Below are positions 59,734 to 64,000 of a stretch of DNA of 64,000 nt, piece by piece. The notes under the pieces were generated by a model that made no database searches, was not told where the DNA came from, and saw only the letters and a program-made list of their open reading frames with translations. The stretch covers positions 124,001 to 188,000 of the forward strand of contig CAVWVF010000006.1 of assembly GCA_963758335.1 (NCBI GenBank), written 5' to 3'. Source of the stretch: Roseiarcus sp963758335. Its GTDB lineage: Bacteria; Pseudomonadota; Alphaproteobacteria; Rhizobiales; Beijerinckiaceae. How positions within the stretch are numbered: position 1 is the stretch's first letter; every line of letters begins with the position of its first letter. The translations under genes were made by a program, and so were the position numbers.

Positions 59734-60879
59734 CGCTCTTATTGCGAAGTCTGTTGAGAGATGAGAGAGTTGGGTCGGGCTTGGAGGGCTAGTGAGATGG
59801 ACACCGCGGCGTTTGCGACTTGGCTTGGCGGGATTGGGCTTTTGGACCCGGCGCAACGCGCCGAGGCGTTCCGGGAATTGGCGTTGGCCGAAGCGGACGA
59901 TCCGATCGACGCTCACCCTGTCGATGCCGCCGTGCTGCCTTATGAGGCTGCTGTTGCGCCCTTGCTTCCGGTCGCAGAGGCGGACGATGCCGCGCCTGAG
60001 GAAGGCCTGTTGTCGAAGGTCGGGCGGGGTCGGATTGCGCGCTTTGGCTGTCCGCACTGCGGTGGGGATGATGTTCGTCCCTGGGGCAAGGCTGGCGGCA
60101 AGCCTCGGTACCGCTGCACGAGCTGCCGGAAGACATTCAACCCGCTGACCGGGACGCCTTTGGCCGGCTTGCATCACCAGGATCGCTGGCCTGACCAGGC
60201 GCAGGCGCTGATCGCCGGCGAGACGGTCGCGAAGGCCGCGGAACGCTGCAAGGTGGCCTACACCACCGCGTTCCGGTGGAGACATCGGTTCCTGTCCGCG
60301 CTCAATCTCGACAAGCCGCCGTGCCTGTCCGGGATCGTCGAGGCGGACGAGACCTTCATCCTCGAATCCTTCAAGGGCAAACGCCGCGATCTGCCGAGAG
60401 CATCGCGCAAGCGGGGCGGCAAGGCCGCCAAGCGGGGTCTGTCGGCGGAGCAGATCCCAGTTATCGTCGCCCGCGACCGCACCCGGCGCGACCATCGATG
60501 CCGTCCTGCCGCGGCTCGACGCCGCCAGCATCACGGCCGCGCTCGGGCAGGTCATTACCCGGCCAGCGGAACTGTGCTGCGATGGAGGTGCGGCGATCAC
60601 CGCATTCGCTCGGCGCGCCCGGGTCAAGTTCCATGTCTTGCCCGCACCCGGCACGCCCAAGCCGGAGGCGCCAGATCTCCACATCAACAACGTGAACGCC
60701 TACCACGGCCGACTGAAGGAGTGGATGCGGCGCTTCCATGGCGTCGCCACCAAGAACCTCCCGAGCTATCTGAGTTGGAGGCGAACGATCGAGGCCCTCT
60801 CAACAAACTCGGTCCCGGACGCCTGGATCATGGGCGCCGCCGGATTGGGTCCATATCAACAGAGCTCGATATAAGAGCG
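59734..60879 (+). mobile_element. IS1595-family insertion sequence, frameshifted transposase, no target duplication
   Basis: The ends CGCTCTTATT (59734) and AATAAGAGCG-like ATAAGAGCG (60879) form an inverted repeat of 9-10 bp as in the copy at 36576. The flanking 8-mers (TACCTATT and AAACCAGA) do not match, so the element has probably been joined by deletion or recombination to the arylsulfatase gene at its right. Confidence 0.85.
59797..60874 (+). pseudogene. IS1595-family transposase, frameshifted
   Basis: Begins MDTAAFATWLGGIGLLDPAQ with zinc ribbon (CPHCGGDDVRPWGK, YRCTSCRKTFNPLTGTP) and the DDE-type domain (GIVEADETFILESFKG, ELCCDGGAAITAFARRARVK, NNVNAYHGRLKEWMRRFHG). At 60480 an extra C (GACCGCACCCGGC) shifts the frame; the second half from TIDAVLPRLDAAS to GLGPYQQSSI is in the next frame. 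Close in sequence style to the intact copy at 36636. Confidence 0.88.
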
Positions 60880-60880
60880 A

Positions 60881-62304
60881 AACCAGAAGCCAAACGTCGT
60901 CTTCATTCTCGCCGACAACGTAGGCTACGGAGACCTCGGGTCTTACGGGGGCGGGGAACTGCGTGGCGCGCCGACGCCGAACCTCGACCAACTTGCCAGC
61001 GAAGGATTGCGACTGACCCAGTATCTGGTCGAGCCTGCCTGTACGCCGTCGCGGGCAGCGCTCATGACGGGGCAGTATTCAATCCGCAATGGCCTTTCGC
61101 TGGTCATCGTTCCCGGCAGCCCCCAATACGCTTTCCGCCCACGCCTATACGATGGCCGAAATGTTCAAGGGCGTGGGCTATGCGACCGCGATCTTCGGCA
61201 AGTGGCACCTGGGCGGCGAACCACAGAGCCTGCCGACCGCGCACGGCTTTGATGAATTCTATGGCCATCCCGCCCGACATTTCGTGGGACTCGGCGACAT
61301 ACGTGGGCACTGAGGCGCTCACGCACTCTTTCGATACACCCTACGATGTGTTGCTAGCGAAGGGTCCGCAAATCTATGAGGGCAAGGCCAACGAGCCCCA
61401 GGTGGTGAAGCCCTACACTCCAGAGGTACGCTCCAACATCGACTACGAGCTGGTGGCGAAATCCATCGACTTCATGCAGCGTCAGAAGGCGGCCGGGAAG
61501 CCTTTCTTTCTCTATCTGCCGTTTTCGATGGGTCACTTTCCCAATCTGCCCGCCCCGGAATTCCGGGGCGAGTCGCGCATCGGCAACTATGGCGACAAGC
61601 TGATGGAGGGTGATTATCATGTCGGGCAGATCCTTCAGACGCTGAAGGACCTCGGCGTTGACGAGAACACGATCGTCGTCTTCGCTTCCGACAATGGCCC
61701 GCAGGGTGAGACCAGCCGAGAGTTAGGCAATCAGGGAACGCCGGACATGGGCAATTCCGGCCCGTTCCGCGGCGAGCTCGGCGAAGCGACCGAGGGGGCG
61801 CGGACCTGTGGAATGATCCGCTGGCCCGGGCATATCAAGCCGAACACCACCTCGTATGCAATGTTCTCGATCATGGATTTCTTTCCGACTTTCGCTCACA
61901 TCGTCGGCGGCAAGATGCCGACGGATCGACCCATCGATGGCGTGGACCAGATCGATGTCCTCACCGGCGCAAGCAAAACGGGACACCGCGAGAGTCTTCT
62001 GAGCTTCATCGGCGCCGACCTCGTCGCCGCGCGCTGGAAGCAGTGGCGCTTTTACTTCACTGACATTCATCCGACCGGGATCGGGCCGGAGCGGCTGCCG
62101 GGCATGATGTCGACGAGTGCAACGATGGCCGGCTACCCCAAGGCCTACAACATCGAGATGGACCCGCACGAAGACCTCGACATTACCGCGCTATTCGGCT
62201 GGATCACCGACCCGGCGCTCACGGCAGTCGAGGAGTATTTGGAGTCGGTCAAGAAGTATCCGAACCCGCCCGCGCCCAACATCACGCGATTCCGCGGCGG
62301 CTGA
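60881..62304 (+). pseudogene. Arylsulfatase-type sulfatase, N-terminus lost and two frameshifts
   Basis: Starts mid-protein at NQKPNVVFILADNVGYGDLG (metal-binding Asp), followed by the formylglycine signature PACTPSRAALMTGQYSIRNG with the Cys. Frames shift near 61118 and near 61262 and the protein continues ATAIFGKWHLGG, HGFDEFYG, then FFLYLPFSMGHFPNLPAPEF, ENTIVVFASDNGPQGETSRE (metal Asp/Asn), GMIRWPGHIKPNTTSYAM and IEMDPHEDLDITALFG to a stop at 62304. The signal peptide and first residues are replaced by the IS. Family members cleave sulfate esters, usually in the periplasm; inactive if the indels are real. Confidence 0.87.
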
Positions 62305-62394
62305 TAGGCGACCGATCAAAGAGAGGCGCAGCACGGGCGGGGTTGCACGACCGATGACGAAAATCGTCTATGGAATAAGTAAGGCACGGATCGT

Positions 62395-62745
62395 TTGAAA
62401 CCCACAGCAGACCTCCATTTCGCCAGTGCGGTGGCCGAAATCGGCGTGATCAAACTGATGTTGAGCGCGGATAACGCGCTTCTGACCGCGATGTGCTGCG
62501 CTTCATTGCTGGCCGACGCCGATGAGCGCAGCACGATTACGCGCGGCGAGGGCGAGGCGAAGGCGAACAAGGTGGTTTTGGAGGTGTATGACCGCGACCC
62601 CGACTTCTTCAAGCTCTACCGCATGCTGCAAGCCTACCGTCAGTCCCTGGCGCAGACGAACTCGACGATCGCGCTCTCCCCGGGCAGCGAGTTCCTGCGT
62701 TTGTTCGAGGCCGGCCTCAATCCCTCGCCGGCGCCATGGAGATGA
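62395..62745 (+). pseudogene. Chimeric fragment: TerC-like N-terminus joined to HflC C-terminus
   Basis: A 116-codon frame. From residue 50, ITRGEGEAKANKVVLEVYDR and DPDFFKLYRMLQAYRQSLAQ with IALSPGSEFLRLFEAGL match the C-terminal end of HflC, the membrane modulator of FtsH. Residues 12-40 (VAEIGVIKLMLSADNALLTA, MCCASLL) resemble the first helix of TerC/YjbE membrane proteins, where the normal motif is SGDNAVVIAL. The join near DADERST appears to be a deletion product. The TerC part is less certain than the HflC part. Confidence 0.55.
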
Positions 62746-62866
62746 GAGTGCGACTTGCGGGCGCTTGGGCCGTTTCGTTAAATTCCTGCGCCGGGGTGAA
62801 CATCCGAAGACGGATCTGAGACATTTATGACCCGGCGCAGCAAGAGAGGATCGGGATCAATCACAA

Positions 62867-64000
62867 GTGAGCGCGAGCCTCAGACCCGAAACCGGCAAGA
62901 ATCAAGAATCACCGGCAGTCTTCGAACAAGGCGACGCGCGATCCGCGAAAAGCTTGCCATCTTGGCTGCTGGTCGTCGTTGCGGTTTTCATGGTCCTCGC
63001 TGCGGCTGTCTTGGGCAGCCGTCTCATGGCCCCGCAACCATTTGCAGCCCAGCTTCAGGCGCCCAGCGTCCTACCACAGCCAACACCCACGCCGGCCGCC
63101 ATAGCCGCGACCTACGTCGGTCGCGAGGCCTGCGGACAATGCCATGCGTCGGAAGTCAGGGCGTGGGAAACCTCGCACCACGCGGAGGCCATGCAACACG
63201 CGACCGAATCGACCGTGCATGGCGATTTCAATGACGCGCATTTCGTTTATGGCGACGTGACCACGACGTTCACCCGCAAGGACGGCAAGTTCATGGTCCG
63301 GACGGACGGGCCAGACGGCGCGCTGCAGGACTATGAGGCGAAGTTCACCTTTGGCGTGTCGCCGCTCGAGCAATATCTTCTGGAGCTTCCGGGCGGGCGG
63401 CTTCAGGCTTTCACCATAGCCTGGGATTCAAGGCCGAAAGCCGACGGCGGGCAGCGGTGGTTTCATCTCCACCCGAACGAGACGATCAAGGCTGGCGATC
63501 CGCTGCATTGGACCGGGCTGCAGCAGAACTGGAACTTTGAATGCGCGGAATGCCATTCGACCAATCTGCGCAGGAACTACGATCCCGTCAGCAGCGCCTA
63601 CAAGACGAGCTACTCGGAAATCAACGTATCGTGCGAAAGCTGCCACGGACCCGGCTCCCTGCACGCCTCATGGGCGCGCAAGGACGCCGGCTGGCAGTCG
63701 CTGGATGCAACCAAGGGCCTTGCCGTGTCCTTCGATGAACGACGGGACGTGTCCTGGACGCTCGACCCGACGACCGGCAACACCGCACGCAGCGCGCCGC
63801 GGCGGACGACCCACGAGATCGAGACTTGCGCGCACTGCCACTCGCGACGCGGACCGATCTGGGCGGACGTCCCGCCCGGCGCGCCGATCGGCGATGGCTA
63901 TCGCGTCGCCTTGCTCGACGACAGTCTTTACTTTCCGGATGGCCAGATTCGCGACGAAGTCTATGAATATGGGTCTTTCCTGCAAAGCCGCATGTTCCAT
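62867..64000 (+). CDS. Multihaem c-type cytochrome, 3' end beyond the window
   Basis: An open frame of at least 378 codons that leaves the window. The first credible start is GTG at 62867, after an in-frame TGA at 62828. A membrane helix follows at residues 33-55 (LPSWLLVVVAVFMVLAAAVL). Four CxxCH haem sites are visible: EACGQCHASE near residue 88, FECAECHSTN near 226, VSCESCHGPG near 254 and ETCAHCHSRR near 323. This layout (Gly-Arg-Glu-x-Cys first haem, GPGSLH after the third) is that of tetra-/multihaem cytochromes often followed by TPR repeats. It probably sits in the periplasm anchored to the inner membrane and carries electrons; partners unknown. Confidence 0.88.
   Translation, partial: MSASLRPETGKNQESPAVFEQGDARSAKSLPSWLLVVVAVFMVLAAAVLGSRLMAPQPFAAQLQAPSVLPQPTPTPAAIAATYVGREACGQCHASEVRAWETSHHAEAMQHATESTVHGDFNDAHFVYGDVTTTFTRKDGKFMVRTDGPDGALQDYEAKFTFGVSPLEQYLLELPGGRLQAFTIAWDSRPKADGGQRWFHLHPNETIKAGDPLHWTGLQQNWNFECAECHSTNLRRNYDPVSSAYKTSYSEINVSCESCHGPGSLHASWARKDAGWQSLDATKGLAVSFDERRDVSWTLDPTTGNTARSAPRRTTHEIETCAHCHSRRGPIWADVPPGAPIGDGYRVALLDDSLYFPDGQIRDEVYEYGSFLQSRMFH

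Overview
This 64 kb window is GC-rich and has the gene content of an alphaproteobacterium, most likely of the order Hyphomicrobiales (methylotroph, Beijerinckiaceae or Bradyrhizobium-like relatives). Pointers are the adenylate cyclase/TPR paralogs, EttA, SohB, the PPK2/phosphate acetyltransferase/kinase cluster with an FNR/FixK-like site, and a multihaem cytochrome. This placement is inferred from family resemblance; no ribosomal marker is present.

The window is an accessory, insertion-sequence-rich chromosome segment in which short blocks of intact genes alternate with decayed or truncated ones. From left to right: the 3' end of an RND efflux pump; a scrambled resolvase; a glycogen-debranching enzyme cut off by an IS1595-type transposase; remnants of a serine protease and a DUF4928 restriction-type protein; an AT-rich membrane protein; phage terminase and HigA scraps; a small catabolic cluster (FAH hydrolase, TetR, truncated flavin monooxygenase, tartrate-dehydrogenase-like tail); a gene-poor stretch with tandem and paired repeats (9.3-11 kb); a hemerythrin and an epoxide-hydrolase-like enzyme; two different group II intron remnants around a decayed large serine recombinase module; a polytopic membrane protein, an NTF2-like protein and an Acg-like oxidoreductase mixed with toxin-antitoxin modules (17.5-24 kb).

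From 24 to 41 kb, IS elements interrupt genes and several insertions can be reversed on paper: an IS1595 element (25894-26935) with 8-bp target duplications in an AT-rich membrane gene; an IS66/ISBst12-type element (32962-34696) in one adenylate cyclase gene; and an IS1595 element (36576-37729) in the adjacent cyclase paralog. Intact housekeeping-like genes in this part are ettA, sohB and a NUDIX hydrolase, followed by a cytochrome P450 and a RES toxin.

From 41 to 46.9 kb lies a coherent block: PPK2, a MaoC/phosphate acetyltransferase fusion and a divergent APH-like/P-loop kinase fusion around an FNR/FixK-like palindrome, suggesting a low-oxygen energy/phosphate module. From 47 to 55 kb there is an IS1380 dimer whose second copy is internally inverted, two IS630 pieces in opposite orientation flanking a D-Ala-D-Ala carboxypeptidase fragment, and a collapsed ribose-type ABC operon joined in frame to thioredoxin and CcdA. 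Downstream of tRNA-Arg(ACG) (56.2 kb) is a small cluster of nuclease-like genes (SRAP, DUF429, a candidate HEPN protein, GIY-YIG). The window ends with an IS1595 copy, a frameshifted arylsulfatase, a chimeric TerC/HflC piece and the start of a multihaem c-type cytochrome.

Two patterns run through the window. Many genes carry one- or few-base indels, and four unrelated mobile elements contain internally inverted blocks. Both could be real decay or could come from assembly or amplification, and this affects how every pseudogene call here should be read.
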